DNA from: Alphaproteobacteria bacterium
GTDB lineage: Bacteria > Pseudomonadota > Alphaproteobacteria > Rhizobiales > Hyphomicrobiaceae
DNA length: 15,363 nucleotides
Assembly: GCA_022600335.1 (NCBI GenBank)
Contig: JAHZKN010000246.1
Span: 1 to 15,363 of the forward strand
Reading direction: 5' to 3'
The position numbers and the translations under genes were made by a program. Below are positions 1 to 7,986 of the stretch, one piece after another. Positions within the stretch are counted from its first letter, which is position 1. Each line of letters begins with the position of its first letter. A model generated the notes under the pieces. The model did not search any database. It was given only the letters and a program-made list of their open reading frames with translations, and was not told where the DNA came from.

Positions 1-295
1 ACGGTTTGACTCAGTCCTTGATTGTTAGATTGTAATCAATTGCGGCAATCAAAATTCGCGGCCTGCGCCAAAGTCATCCGAGGCCTTTCTAACGTCGCCT
101 TTTCCATTTGCGACAGGCTGGTCAAAGCCAAGCTCCTTCTCCATAAAGTAGCAAAGATTGACGTGACTTCAGCTACTGAAAACCTCATCTTGCTTTTTCA
201 AGCTTGGGCAAAAGACCAGATTGGAACGCTCGGGTGGGGTTGCTGGACGTCGGCCCAAATTAGTCGGAAAATGTAAAAGTGGAGTTGATATTACA
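1..295. other. Left-edge stretch without a convincing gene
   Basis: I see no recognisable gene here. An 84-codon plus-strand frame opens at a TTG (22-276), but its translation has no family resemblance and no good ribosome binding site, so I do not call it. The bases 18-23 and 34-39 form a small inverted repeat (TTGATT/AATCAA). In related bacteria gatC is often divergent from ruvX, so this stretch may carry the promoters of ruvX and of a gene beyond the left edge. That last point is inference from general gene-order knowledge. Confidence 0.4.
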
Positions 296-316
296 ATGAA
301 CCAGGTGACCGAGTGA
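296..316 (+). other. Possible six-codon leader cistron overlapping the ruvX start
   Basis: ATG-AAC-CAG-GTG-ACC-GAG-TGA (MNQVTE) begins 11 bases after a GGAG, and its TGA overlaps the GTG start of ruvX as GTGA. Such an arrangement is typical of translational coupling. It is too short to test for conservation by eye and may be chance; the AGGTG inside it also serves as the ruvX ribosome binding site. Confidence 0.2.
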
Positions 317-789
317 CGGGTTCCGAGGCGATATTTGAGGATCCGAGTGGGTTTATTGAAGCCACGCCCACGGGTCGTTTGATCGGCATCGACGCGGGCA
401 CCAAGACACTCGGGCTAGCGCTCTCGGATGTCACACGATCCATCGCCACCCCTTTGGAGACTGTTAAGCGACGTAAATTTTCAATTGACGTCGTACACTT
501 ACAGGAGCTTGCCAGTGAACATCAGATCGGCGGTTGGGTTCTCGGCCTGCCACTTAACCTCGATGGTAGCGACGGCCCGCGCGTTCAGGCAACACGGGCC
601 TTTGCACGAAATTTGACACAACACAGTCCGTTGCCGCTGTTGTACTGGGATGAGCGCCTGTCGACGGTTGCAGCAGAACGCGTTTTGCTGGATGCCGACA
701 CCAGCCGCCAACGCCGCCGCGACGTAATCGATAAAGTAGCAGCAAGCGTTATCCTGCAAGGCGCGCTTGACCGTCTACGCAACCTCTAG
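313..789 (+). CDS. ruvX: Putative pre-16S rRNA nuclease / Holliday junction resolvase-like protein (YqgF/RuvX family)
   Basis: Cytoplasmic RNase H-fold nuclease of the YqgF/RuvX family, involved in maturation of the 16S rRNA 5' end in bacteria and historically annotated as a Holliday junction resolvase. The 158-residue product shows the family motifs in order: LIGIDAGTKTLGLALSD (residues 23-39, with acidic D27), the GWVLGLPLNLDGS segment (74-86), WDERLST (112-118, with D113 and E114) and a final DKVAASVILQ helix containing D140. All expected acidic positions are present, so it should be active. The start is GTG with an AGGTG ribosome binding site five bases ahead. The N-terminal ~20 residues precede the core and are variable in the family. 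A six-codon reading frame (296-316) ends over the start codon as GTGA. The family assignment is firm; the in vivo substrate is known only from homologues. Confidence 0.95.
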   Translation: MTGSEAIFEDPSGFIEATPTGRLIGIDAGTKTLGLALSDVTRSIATPLETVKRRKFSIDVVHLQELASEHQIGGWVLGLPLNLDGSDGPRVQATRAFARNLTQHSPLPLLYWDERLSTVAAERVLLDADTSRQRRRDVIDKVAASVILQGALDRLRNL

Positions 790-913
790 ATGCCAGGATC
801 TGCACGCTATCATCGTCTACTCTGTGTTGCGCATCAAAGCATGGCGATAACAAATTCGTGATCTGCATGGCTGCCGCGGGCGAAACCCGCAACCGACCCG
901 AGCGTATCCACCT

Positions 914-944
914 TGAGAGCCCCAGTCTCAGCCCGATTGAGACT
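914..944. promoter_or_regulatory. Phased half-site repeat ahead of marR, candidate autoregulatory operator
   Basis: TGAGA (914-918), TCTCA (926-930) and TGAGA (938-942) occur with exactly seven bases between each. The second and third extend to a perfect 7-bp inverted repeat (AGTCTCA 924-930, TGAGACT 938-944), and both spacers begin with GCCC. MarR proteins bind as dimers to short palindromes near their own promoters, and this one ends 50 bases before the marR start. The operator role is inference; a weak RNA hairpin is the alternative, though no T-tract follows. Confidence 0.4.
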
Positions 945-994
945 TATTCTGCACGCCCTTTTGGCTCAGGGCCCGCGATATTAGAGGCACAGAC

Positions 995-1465
995 GTGAGA
1001 GCACTTGCGGATGCGAAGTCCAATCCGGACAGCCCAGTGACCAACCAACTGACTCATATGCTGCACCGCGCCGGGCAAGGTGGCGATGAATTGTTTCTCG
1101 CCAGTATTCGCGACCACGCCCTGACACCCAGACAATTTGCAGTTCTAACAGCCGCGCAAAGTCGAGATGAGCCGAGCCAGGCAACATTGGTGGCCGATAC
1201 CGGCATTGACCGCTCAACCCTTGCCGACATTGTTGGTCGCCTAGAAGCAAAAGGACTACTTGACCGCAAGCGCACCAATCATGATGCGCGCGCATATGCC
1301 ATCTCCGTCACTGAAAAAGGTGAACGAACGCTAGCGGACCTAACACCAAGACTTGCCGATATCGAGCGCAAGATCCTTTCGCCCATCCCGCCTGATCAGC
1401 AAGCTGATTTTGTCAAGAACTTACAAGCAATCGTCAGAAAGTTGCAAAACCAGCATCAGACTTGA
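995..1465 (+). CDS. MarR-family winged-helix transcriptional regulator
   Basis: A 156-residue DNA-binding regulator of the MarR family, expected to act as a dimer that loses DNA affinity on binding a small-molecule or oxidant signal. The N-terminal helices run over residues 15-55, the helix-turn-helix over about 61-86 (SQATLVADTGIDRSTLADIV), and the wing over 88-109 with the typical D-x-R motif (DARAYAISVTEKG). A long C-terminal helix (112-152) would complete the dimer interface. There is no cysteine, so an OhrR-type cysteine switch is unlikely. The start is GTG with GAGG seven bases ahead. The gene converges on the aidB-like gene with 60 bases between them. A phased inverted repeat lies upstream. 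The ligand and target genes cannot be read from the sequence; autoregulation is likely, and control of the neighbouring acyl-CoA dehydrogenase is only a possibility. Confidence 0.93.
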   Translation: MRALADAKSNPDSPVTNQLTHMLHRAGQGGDELFLASIRDHALTPRQFAVLTAAQSRDEPSQATLVADTGIDRSTLADIVGRLEAKGLLDRKRTNHDARAYAISVTEKGERTLADLTPRLADIERKILSPIPPDQQADFVKNLQAIVRKLQNQHQT

Positions 1466-1525
1466 TGCACAGGGCGAGACCTCATCCAGCGGGTGATGCA
1501 CGCAGCCTTTCTGGGTCGCGTTTCG

Positions 1526-3235
1526 TCACTTATGAGCGGGGCTCGCGCGGGAAATAATCGACTTTGCATCCGTCCACTCCAAACCCTGGCCGTAAGTCTG
1601 GCGCATGCTTGAGCCAAGACGGGTCGCAATAAAACCATCGGCAACAAACTCCGGAGCGTGATCCCTCAAAATGGTGCCGGCGGCCAGCACCGCCAGCCCT
1701 TCAACCAACATGCGCGCACGGATCTCTAAAGTCCGCGGCTCATGCAGGCACTTTGCAACGCGCGCATGGGCCGCTTGCAGGTGGCTATCATCACCTGCGG
1801 CCTGCGCGAGCTCATCCATGACAATCTCTGCAACTTCTGGATCATTTTGCAGCACCCGCAGCACATCCAGAGCCATAACGTTGCCCGAACCCTCCCAAAT
1901 TGCATTCACCGGCACTTCACGATAGAGGCGTGCCAGTGGCATCGTTTCAACGTAGCCATTGCCGCCCAGACACTCCATGGCTTCGGCCACAACCGTTGGT
2001 GCAATCTTGCACACCCAGTATTTGGTAATTGGCGTCATCAACCGGCGCCAGGCGCCCGCACGCGTATCATCCGCGTGATCAAATGCGCGCGCCAATCGGA
2101 ATACCAGCGTTGTTGCAGCTTCTACTTCCAATGCGAGGTCAGCGAGAACCTGCTGCATGATAACGTGGTCAACCAGCGGCTTTCCGAACGTCGTACGATG
2201 CGTGCAATGGTTAATGGCGTATGCCAACGCAAAACGCATCAGGCCTGCTGAAGAGATAGCGCAATCGAGACGCGTGTAGGTAACCATTTCGATAATCGTA
2301 GCAATGCCGCGACCTTCTTCATGGATCAAGCATCCGTGCGCATTGTCAAATTCCACTTCTGAAGAGGCATTCGAGCGATTGCCCAATTTATTTTTCAACC
2401 GTTGAAACTGCAGCCCGTTGACCCGGCCGTCGTCTCGAAAGCGTGGCACCAAGAAGCAGGACAATCCTCCTTTTGCCTGGGCCAACACGAGAAATGCATC
2501 AGACATCGGCGCAGACATAAACCACTTGTGACCAACAAGCTGATAGAGCTGGCCAGGGCCTGGCTTGCCAATCGGCGTTGCCGTCGTTGTATTTTGACGC
2601 ACATCGGTGCCGCCCTGCTTTTCAGTCATCCCCATGCCCAGAGTGACACTCAATTTGTCCGTATCCGGCACAAAGCGCGGGTCGTAGGCACGAGACTGAA
2701 TTTTGGGCAACCATTCAGACGCAAGGTCAGGCTGCATCAGAAGGGTCGGCACGGCTGCGTTGGTCATCGTGACCGGGCAGCAGTGACCGGACTCCATTTG
2801 CGCGGCCATAAACAATCCTGCTGCGCGATGGACGTGGCCGCCTGCTGTCGTGCCAACGGGCACCGATGTTGGAGTCTTGGCGCTCGGATCAATGTCGTCC
2901 CACAGCGCGCCCTTCAAGCCCTGGCCACAACTGATATCCATCAATCGGTGATAGGCTGCATGAAATTCAATTTCATCACGCCGGCGCCCTTGACTGTCGT
3001 GGGTGTGCAGTTCGGGAGGATTTTCATTAGCCAGCCGATTGAGCTCAGCCGCTTCCGGGCTGCCACAGGTGGCGCCAAAGTGAATCAGCGGTTCACGATC
3101 TCTGCTGCCACCGCATTCACGTGCCACAGCTTCTGACAACGCCTGATCGGTGGTGAAAAGATTAACGCCCTGGAATAGCGGTGACTGGTTCGGGACCGTG
3201 TCGTCAGGTCCGGGACTTGTTTTAGAATTGGCCAT
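1526..3235 (-). CDS. AidB-like acyl-CoA dehydrogenase family protein
   Basis: FAD-dependent member of the acyl-CoA dehydrogenase superfamily, AidB branch. In E. coli AidB is induced by alkylation damage, binds DNA and has weak isovaleryl-CoA dehydrogenase activity. The 569-residue length is slightly above that of E. coli AidB. Numbering here is from a TTG 18 bases upstream (3253). The flavin-binding signature GMGMTEKQGGTDV lies at 206-218, the FAD/substrate helix region around 350-370 (HRTTFGKPL at 352-360), and the C-terminal GGNGYVE...ARLYRE...IWEGSGNV block at 430-459, where E454 is the usual catalytic base. All these are intact, so it should be an active flavoprotein. I prefer the ATG at 3235; neither start has a close ribosome binding site. 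It is divergent from pyrB, with 86 bases between the ATG starts. The DNA-repair role is known for E. coli only, and a fatty-acid or branched-chain role is equally possible. Confidence 0.93.
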   Translation of the reverse strand: MANSKTSPGPDDTVPNQSPLFQGVNLFTTDQALSEAVARECGGSRDREPLIHFGATCGSPEAAELNRLANENPPELHTHDSQGRRRDEIEFHAAYHRLMDISCGQGLKGALWDDIDPSAKTPTSVPVGTTAGGHVHRAAGLFMAAQMESGHCCPVTMTNAAVPTLLMQPDLASEWLPKIQSRAYDPRFVPDTDKLSVTLGMGMTEKQGGTDVRQNTTTATPIGKPGPGQLYQLVGHKWFMSAPMSDAFLVLAQAKGGLSCFLVPRFRDDGRVNGLQFQRLKNKLGNRSNASSEVEFDNAHGCLIHEEGRGIATIIEMVTYTRLDCAISSAGLMRFALAYAINHCTHRTTFGKPLVDHVIMQQVLADLALEVEAATTLVFRLARAFDHADDTRAGAWRRLMTPITKYWVCKIAPTVVAEAMECLGGNGYVETMPLARLYREVPVNAIWEGSGNVMALDVLRVLQNDPEVAEIVMDELAQAAGDDSHLQAAHARVAKCLHEPRTLEIRARMLVEGLAVLAAGTILRDHAPEFVADGFIATRLGSSMRQTYGQGLEWTDAKSIISRASPAHK

Positions 3236-3321
3236 GATTGTGATTTTTATCAACTTCCAGCCAAGAAAGTGAAGCGACTTGCTTGCCGGTTGGAGATTCT
3301 GAGCTTATAGAACCGGTTTTA

Positions 3322-4275
3322 ATGCCTAATGCTCGCAAGAAGCCAAAAAATCGCTTCCCCCACCGTCACCTCCTCTCCTGCGAGAACCTGACGGCTGACG
3401 AGCTCGTTGCTCTTCTCGACCTTGCCGACAAAGCTGCCGAAAACAACCGCAAGGTTGACAAAAAGCGCGATCTGCTGCGCGGGCGCACCTTAATCAATCT
3501 TTTTTTTGAGGCCTCGACCCGCACCCAAGCCTCGTTTGAGCTCGCTGCCAAACGTCTTGGTGCCGATGTCCTCAACATGAACGTCTCGACGTCCTCGGTA
3601 CAGAAGGGTGAAACCCTGATTGATACCGCCGTCACACTCAATGCCATGCGCCCCGATATCATCGTTGTGCGCCACCATGCGGCCGGTGCCGTGGAACTGT
3701 TGTCGCAAAAAGTCGATTGCTCAGTCATCAATGCCGGCGATGGGTCGCATCAACATCCGACGCAAGCGCTTCTCGATGCACTTACCATTCGCCGCGCCAA
3801 GGGACGACTGGAAGGTCTACTTGTCGCAATCTGCGGGGACGTTGTGCATTCGCGCGTTGCCCGCTCGAATATCGAGTTACTCAACGCACTCGGTGCCCGG
3901 GTGCGCATCATTGCGCCCTCGACACTGCTACCGCCAACACCTGAGCGCTTTGGCGTCGAGGCCTTCACCGACATGTGGAGCGGGCTGGACGGTGTTGATG
4001 TCATCATGATGCTGCGCTTGCAGCGCGAACGCATGCAAGGTGCCTACGTGCCCTCGAGCCGCGAGTACTTCCATTTCTTTGGCCTCGACCACGACAAGCT
4101 GTCAAAAGCCAAACCCGATGCGCTGATCATGCACCCCGGCCCGATGAATCGCGGCGTCGAGATTGCGTCCACCATTGCAGATCATTCGCGCAGTGTGATC
4201 CGCGAGCAGGTTGAAATGGGAGTCGCTGTACGCATGGCAGTGCTCGAAGCCCTTTCAACCCATTTGCCGAGCTGA
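3322..4275 (+). CDS. pyrB: Aspartate carbamoyltransferase catalytic subunit
   Basis: Catalyses carbamoyl phosphate + L-aspartate to N-carbamoyl-L-aspartate, the committed step of pyrimidine synthesis. With the ATG start the protein has 317 residues, usual for the family. The carbamoyl-phosphate motif STRT is at 65-68 within [17 protein letters not shown] at 145-148, the aspartate-binding RLQRERM loop at about 232-238, and HPGPMNRG at 271-278. All are canonical, so it should be active. An upstream in-frame TTG (3283) would add 13 residues unlike the family, so I reject it. No clear ribosome binding site precedes the ATG. The next gene, a DHOase-like pyrC, follows after 14 bases, a usual arrangement for the ATCase type built with a DHOase-like partner. 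No pyrI regulatory chain gene is seen. Confidence 0.97.
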   Translation: MPNARKKPKNRFPHRHLLSCENLTADELVALLDLADKAAENNRKVDKKRDLLRGRTLINLFFEASTRTQASFELAAKRLGADVLNMNVSTSSVQKGETLIDTAVTLNAMRPDIIVVRHHAAGAVELLSQKVDCSVINAGDGSHQHPTQALLDALTIRRAKGRLEGLLVAICGDVVHSRVARSNIELLNALGARVRIIAPSTLLPPTPERFGVEAFTDMWSGLDGVDVIMMLRLQRERMQGAYVPSSREYFHFFGLDHDKLSKAKPDALIMHPGPMNRGVEIASTIADHSRSVIREQVEMGVAVRMAVLEALSTHLPS

Positions 4276-4289
4276 GGAGGACCGCGTCT

Positions 4290-5630
4290 ATGACCAAATC
4301 AGCTGCCACGGCAACCGCCAAGCAAACGGCCAAACCAACGGCCTACATCAATGCCCGCCTGATTGATCCAGAAACAGAGCGTGATGAACCCGGTGGCGTT
4401 GTGGTCCGTGAGGGGCTGATTGAGGATATTGGCAAGCACTTGCGCCGCAATGCGCCGGACGGGATGGAAATCATCGACTGTGGCGGCCACATCTTGTGTC
4501 CTGGTCTGATCGACGCGCAGGTGTTTACCGGCGAACCTGGCTCCGAACATCGCGAAACCTTGATGACGGCCAGTCAGGCTGCCGCTGCAGGTGGTGTGAC
4601 CAGCATCATCGTCATGCCAGATACCGATCCGGTTATCGACCAGGTGTCGCTGGTTGACTTTATTCAGCGGCGCGCCCGCGACAATGCGGTTGTTCGTGTG
4701 CACACGATGGCGGCCACCACGCGCGGCCTTAAAGGCGAAGAGATGACTGAAATTGGTCTTCTCAAACGCGCCGGTGCCATTGCGTTCTCGAACGGCAAAT
4801 CCTCTATCGCCAACACCCGCGTCATGCGCAATGTGCTCAACTACGCCAAAGACCACAACGCGGTGATCGTGCATCATACAGAGGACCCGTACCTATCGCA
4901 GAACGCCGCGATGAATTCCGGCGAAGTCGCTGCCCGCCTGGGGCTGACCGGTGTATCGCGCAGTGCTGAGACGATTGTGTTGGAGCGCGATGTACGGCTG
5001 GTGGAAATGACCGGCGGGCGCTATCACGCGGCGACCATCAGTTGTGCAGAAAGCCTCGCTGTTGTCCAAAATGCAAAGACCAACAAATTGCCGGTCACGT
5101 GTGGTGTCTCGATCAATCATCTGACGTTGAACGAAAACGACATCGGGTCCTACCGGACCTTTTTTAAGATCCGCCCGCCATTGCGCAGCGAAGATGACCG
5201 CCAGGCCATGGTGCAGGCCATTGCATCTGGTGACATTGACATCATCGTTTCCAGCCATGATCCGCAAGATACTGACGATAAGCGCCGCCCGTTTTCAGAA
5301 GCTGCAGACGGCGCCATTGGCTTGGAAACTTTGCTGTCCGGCGTTCTGCGCCTACACCATACCGATGGTATTGCGCTGACGACGATCCTCAAAGCGTTGA
5401 CCATCAACCCAGCGCGCATCTTTGGCTTAAGCACCGGTCGGCTCAGCAAAGGCGCGCCGGCGGATTTGATCATCTTTGATCCCGATGAGCCCTGGGTGGT
5501 GAACAAAGACTTCTTACGCGCTCGCTCGAAGAACACCCCGTTTGACGAGGCCAAACTGCAAGGACGGGTGAAGCAAACCCTGGTTGCCGGCGTTAGCGTC
5601 TACCGCTACCCTGACACGGCAAACACTTGA
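4290..5630 (+). CDS. pyrC: Dihydroorotase-like protein, probably non-catalytic (PyrC'/PyrX type)
   Basis: A 446-residue amidohydrolase-fold protein of the class I dihydroorotase family. Dihydroorotase closes N-carbamoyl-aspartate to dihydroorotate with a metal held by an HxH motif, further histidines and an aspartate. Here the HxH position reads Q77-V78-F79 (CPGLIDAQVFTGEPG), and the arginine after it is glycine. The usual HIS(T) metal histidine reads TIS at 249-251, and the catalytic aspartate of the DHAPH motif is replaced (VSSHDPQ, 320-326). Only a histidine near 195-196 (HHTEDP) is retained. It is therefore likely inactive. Known precedent is the Pseudomonas PyrC', a DHOase homologue lacking activity but needed to assemble ATCase. 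AGGAGG lies nine bases before ATG, 14 bases after pyrB, so the two are probably co-translated. A genuine dihydroorotase should then exist elsewhere in the genome. The first ~15 residues (Ala/Thr/Lys-rich) are an extension before the fold. Confidence 0.9.
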   Translation: MTKSAATATAKQTAKPTAYINARLIDPETERDEPGGVVVREGLIEDIGKHLRRNAPDGMEIIDCGGHILCPGLIDAQVFTGEPGSEHRETLMTASQAAAAGGVTSIIVMPDTDPVIDQVSLVDFIQRRARDNAVVRVHTMAATTRGLKGEEMTEIGLLKRAGAIAFSNGKSSIANTRVMRNVLNYAKDHNAVIVHHTEDPYLSQNAAMNSGEVAARLGLTGVSRSAETIVLERDVRLVEMTGGRYHAATISCAESLAVVQNAKTNKLPVTCGVSINHLTLNENDIGSYRTFFKIRPPLRSEDDRQAMVQAIASGDIDIIVSSHDPQDTDDKRRPFSEAADGAIGLETLLSGVLRLHHTDGIALTTILKALTINPARIFGLSTGRLSKGAPADLIIFDPDEPWVVNKDFLRARSKNTPFDEAKLQGRVKQTLVAGVSVYRYPDTANT

Positions 5631-5715
5631 ACGGTCGGACTACACGTCTGATTACATCCGATCGGTAACGCGCGGCTAACGTAAGCCGTCCTCGCCAGCA
5701 GAGACAGCATCGACC

Positions 5716-6351
5716 ATGGACCTGCCAATCCCCTGCCTGCTTGCTGTTGCTGTGATCGGCTATGGCCTCGGATCAACACCATTTGGGCTGCTACTCACGC
5801 GCGCTGCTGGACTGGGCGATGTACGCACCATTGGCTCCGGCAACATTGGCGCCACCAATGTTCTGCGCACCGGCAACAAAAGCTTAGCTGCCACGACTCT
5901 GCTTCTTGATCTTCTCAAGGGTGCCGCTGCAGTGTTGGTTGGGATCTGGCTGGCATCACATCTTTTCCATGCGTCTCCAACAGGAGCCTACAACGCGGGC
6001 CTTGCAGCAGGTTTCACAGCTTTTCTTGGTCACTTATTTCCAGTTTGGCTGAAGTTCAAAGGCGGCAAAGGTGTCGCCACCTACATTGGCGTCCTGCTTG
6101 GCGCAGCGCCGTTGCTCGCCGCAGTCTTCTGTGTGATCTGGCTGACCGTTGCCGGCGTGTCGCGACTTTCATCACTTGCAGCCCTTATTGCCAGCATTGC
6201 AACACCGTTGCTAGCGTTCGCAACAGGTGGCGCAGGTGTCATGTTCTATTTGCTCGCCGCAATGACACTTCTTGTGCTGTGGAAGCATCGTGACAACATT
6301 GCGCGTTTGAGACGCGGTGAGGAATCGAAGATTGGCAACTCCGCCAACTGA
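5716..6351 (+). CDS. plsY: Acyl-phosphate:glycerol-3-phosphate acyltransferase
   Basis: Integral inner-membrane enzyme that moves the acyl group from acyl-phosphate (made by PlsX) to glycerol-3-phosphate, the first step of phospholipid synthesis. The 211-residue product has the three family motifs: YGLGSTPFG (16-24), [12 protein letters not shown] (40-51, phosphate/glycerol-phosphate site) and [16 protein letters not shown] (105-120). About six or seven hydrophobic segments fit the known PlsY topology. ATG follows a weak purine-rich stretch (GAGACAG). It lies 85 bases after pyrC and overlaps dprA, suggesting one transcript. Gene order pyrC-plsY-dprA is common in alphaproteobacteria. Nothing is missing or unusual in the protein. 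Confidence 0.96.
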   Translation: MDLPIPCLLAVAVIGYGLGSTPFGLLLTRAAGLGDVRTIGSGNIGATNVLRTGNKSLAATTLLLDLLKGAAAVLVGIWLASHLFHASPTGAYNAGLAAGFTAFLGHLFPVWLKFKGGKGVATYIGVLLGAAPLLAAVFCVIWLTVAGVSRLSSLAALIASIATPLLAFATGGAGVMFYLLAAMTLLVLWKHRDNIARLRRGEESKIGNSAN

Positions 6352-7531
6352 ACAAAATCTCTTTACACCTGCCCCGCTTCCGGTCGCACCACTGGATCAA
6401 GCAGGTCGCATCGCCTGCCTGCGTCTTATCCGCTCCACAAACGTTGGGCCCGTTACCTTTCGCAAACTGATCAATCACCATGGCGGTGCTGAACAAGCTC
6501 TGGCAGCATTGCCAGCTATTGCAGAGCGCAATACGAAACAACGCGCCATTAAGATCTGCCCGGCCGAGCGTGCTGAGGCGGAGCTTGCTGCTGCCGCCAA
6601 AGTTGGTGCGGTGCCCTTATTCACAATCGAGCCAGGATTTCCAGCGCACTTAGCCGTCACGGATGCACCGCCGCCACTGCTCTATATAAAAGGTAATGCG
6701 GCACTGCTGGCGCAACCGTCCATCGCCATTGTTGGATCACGACAAGCTTCAGCGGCAGGCGTGAAACTGGCACGCACCTTTTCTGCGCAACTGGCCGAAG
6801 CTGGCTTGTGTATTGTCTCTGGTCTTGCACGCGGCATCGATGCCGCTGCCCACAAAGCTGCACTTAACAAAGCGACAATTGCTGTGCTCGCCGGCGGCGT
6901 GGACATCACCTACCCGCCAGAACATGTCGAACTCCAGCACGCGATTGCACAACACGGATGCCTCGTCAGTGAAATGCCACCGGGGTTTCAGCCGCGTGGC
7001 GCTGATTTTCCACGTCGCAATCGCATCATTGCGGGTATTTCGCTTGGCGTGTTGATCGTCGAAGCGGCGCGCCGGTCGGGGTCGTTGGTCACCGCACGGC
7101 TGGCGAGCGAAATGGGGCGCGAAGTGTTTGCTGTACCCGGCCATCCTCTCGACCCACGAGCAGAAGGAACACTGCAGTTGCTGAAAGATGGGGCTTCGCT
7201 AGCAACAAAGGTTGAAGATATTCTAGAAACGTTACAGCCCATTGGGGCCGACCTCCAACCGGGCCTTTCTGAACCAGCTCATCATATGACGCAATCTTTG
7301 CACAAAGCGGCAACGGCAGAGGCGCCCGCGCCGCCCAACGATTCTCAAACTGCAGACGTGCTCGCGGCACTTGGACCCAATCCAATTGACGTTGACGAAC
7401 TGGCGCGCGCCACAGGCCTTGCCATCCGCATCGTGCGCAGCATTGTTTTTGAATTGGATCTCTCTGGCCGTATCGAGCATCACGGACATCAGCTGATTGC
7501 GCTTCGGCAAATAGAGGATGGCGTGAGCTAA
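6317..7531 (+). CDS. dprA: DNA-processing protein DprA (Smf)
   Basis: DprA binds incoming single-stranded DNA and loads RecA during natural transformation; it is also widespread in bacteria not known to be competent. The 404-residue product has an N-terminal helix-hairpin region (about 28-65), the Rossmann-like DprA core with GSRQ (140-143), [12 protein letters not shown] (168-179), [10 protein letters not shown] (231-240) and the EA-x4-SGS-x3-TA block (249-260), and a C-terminal winged-helix domain (about 343-395) after a Pro/Ala linker. The core is complete. The GTG start at 6317 overlaps plsY by 35 bases and lacks a ribosome binding site. A TTG at 6332 has GAGGA nine bases ahead and may be the true start, giving 399 residues. 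In many relatives topA follows, but here a small convergent gene does. The stop codon bases overlap that gene. Confidence 0.95.
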   Translation: MRNRRLATPPTEQNLFTPAPLPVAPLDQAGRIACLRLIRSTNVGPVTFRKLINHHGGAEQALAALPAIAERNTKQRAIKICPAERAEAELAAAAKVGAVPLFTIEPGFPAHLAVTDAPPPLLYIKGNAALLAQPSIAIVGSRQASAAGVKLARTFSAQLAEAGLCIVSGLARGIDAAAHKAALNKATIAVLAGGVDITYPPEHVELQHAIAQHGCLVSEMPPGFQPRGADFPRRNRIIAGISLGVLIVEAARRSGSLVTARLASEMGREVFAVPGHPLDPRAEGTLQLLKDGASLATKVEDILETLQPIGADLQPGLSEPAHHMTQSLHKAATAEAPAPPNDSQTADVLAALGPNPIDVDELARATGLAIRIVRSIVFELDLSGRIEHHGHQLIALRQIEDGVS

Positions 7532-7764
7532 GTCATTTCCGGCTTAACCGGACTCATTTGGCCGGACCGCGCCTGCGCCTGTAGCTGTGCCTCTGCCGCG
7601 GCCAACGCCAGCAGTCCGCTGAGGGTTGGTCCTCCAGTGCGCCCCGCCAACGACTGGAGATCCAAAAGAAGATCCGCCAGATATTCGAGACGGTTTGTGG
7701 CTTCTTCTGCCGTCGACGACCCGCCAGCATCGTCAGCAACCGTTGCCCCAACTTCAGTCGCCAT
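7528..7764 (-). CDS. Small conserved-type helical protein, function unknown
   Basis: A 78-residue acidic to neutral protein. After a low-complexity N-terminus (1-17) residues 18-66 are predicted mostly helical and amphipathic, with the segment LEYLADLLLDLQSLAGRTGG followed by an Ala-rich LSGLLALAAAEAQLQAQ helix. I recall similar short proteins with a YxADLLxxLQ...AxxTGxxTLxGLLxLAxxEA pattern in alphaproteobacteria, but know of no function. GAGGAA lies close ahead of the ATG, an adequate ribosome binding site. Its TAG stop (7528-7530) overlaps the dprA TAA (7529-7531), so both genes end within four bases (CTAA). No signal peptide, cysteine or catalytic motif is seen. A role as a helical partner of another protein is conceivable but not shown. 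Confidence 0.8.
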   Translation of the reverse strand: MATEVGATVADDAGGSSTAEEATNRLEYLADLLLDLQSLAGRTGGPTLSGLLALAAAEAQLQAQARSGQMSPVKPEMT

Positions 7765-7986
7765 ATGTTCCTCGCCCCGGTTGCGACTTGATTCAGTATA
7801 AACCTTAGATTGCAGATCTTTAAGTTATGTTCGCTCTGATTGCAACCCAAGAGGCATTGGATAGACCTGTGCTCAAGCGTTGAAATCGAGAGTTCCGGGC
7901 CCTGGCACCGCGCTGCGCCATATTCATCGCGGCTGTGCGCCCCGAAACAGCGGTTGAGTGCATTCAACGAACCATGCGGCTCAGCC

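Noticed and set aside
22..276. An 84-codon frame at the left edge
   Set aside because: TTG start, no ribosome binding site, no recognisable similarity.
876..890. Small hairpin GCGGG-CGAAA-CCCGC between ruvX and marR
   Set aside because: Short stem with no T-tract; too weak to call a terminator, though it may form in RNA.
1742..2251. A 169-codon plus-strand frame opposite the aidB-like gene
   Set aside because: Antisense shadow with no ribosome binding site or domain.
2402..3136. A 244-codon plus-strand frame opposite the aidB-like gene
   Set aside because: It lies fully antisense to a well-supported gene, its composition is rich in His/Arg/Cys as expected for a mirror frame, and it resembles no family.
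4299..4877. A 192-codon minus-strand frame inside pyrC
   Set aside because: Antisense to a clear gene; a by-product of codon bias.
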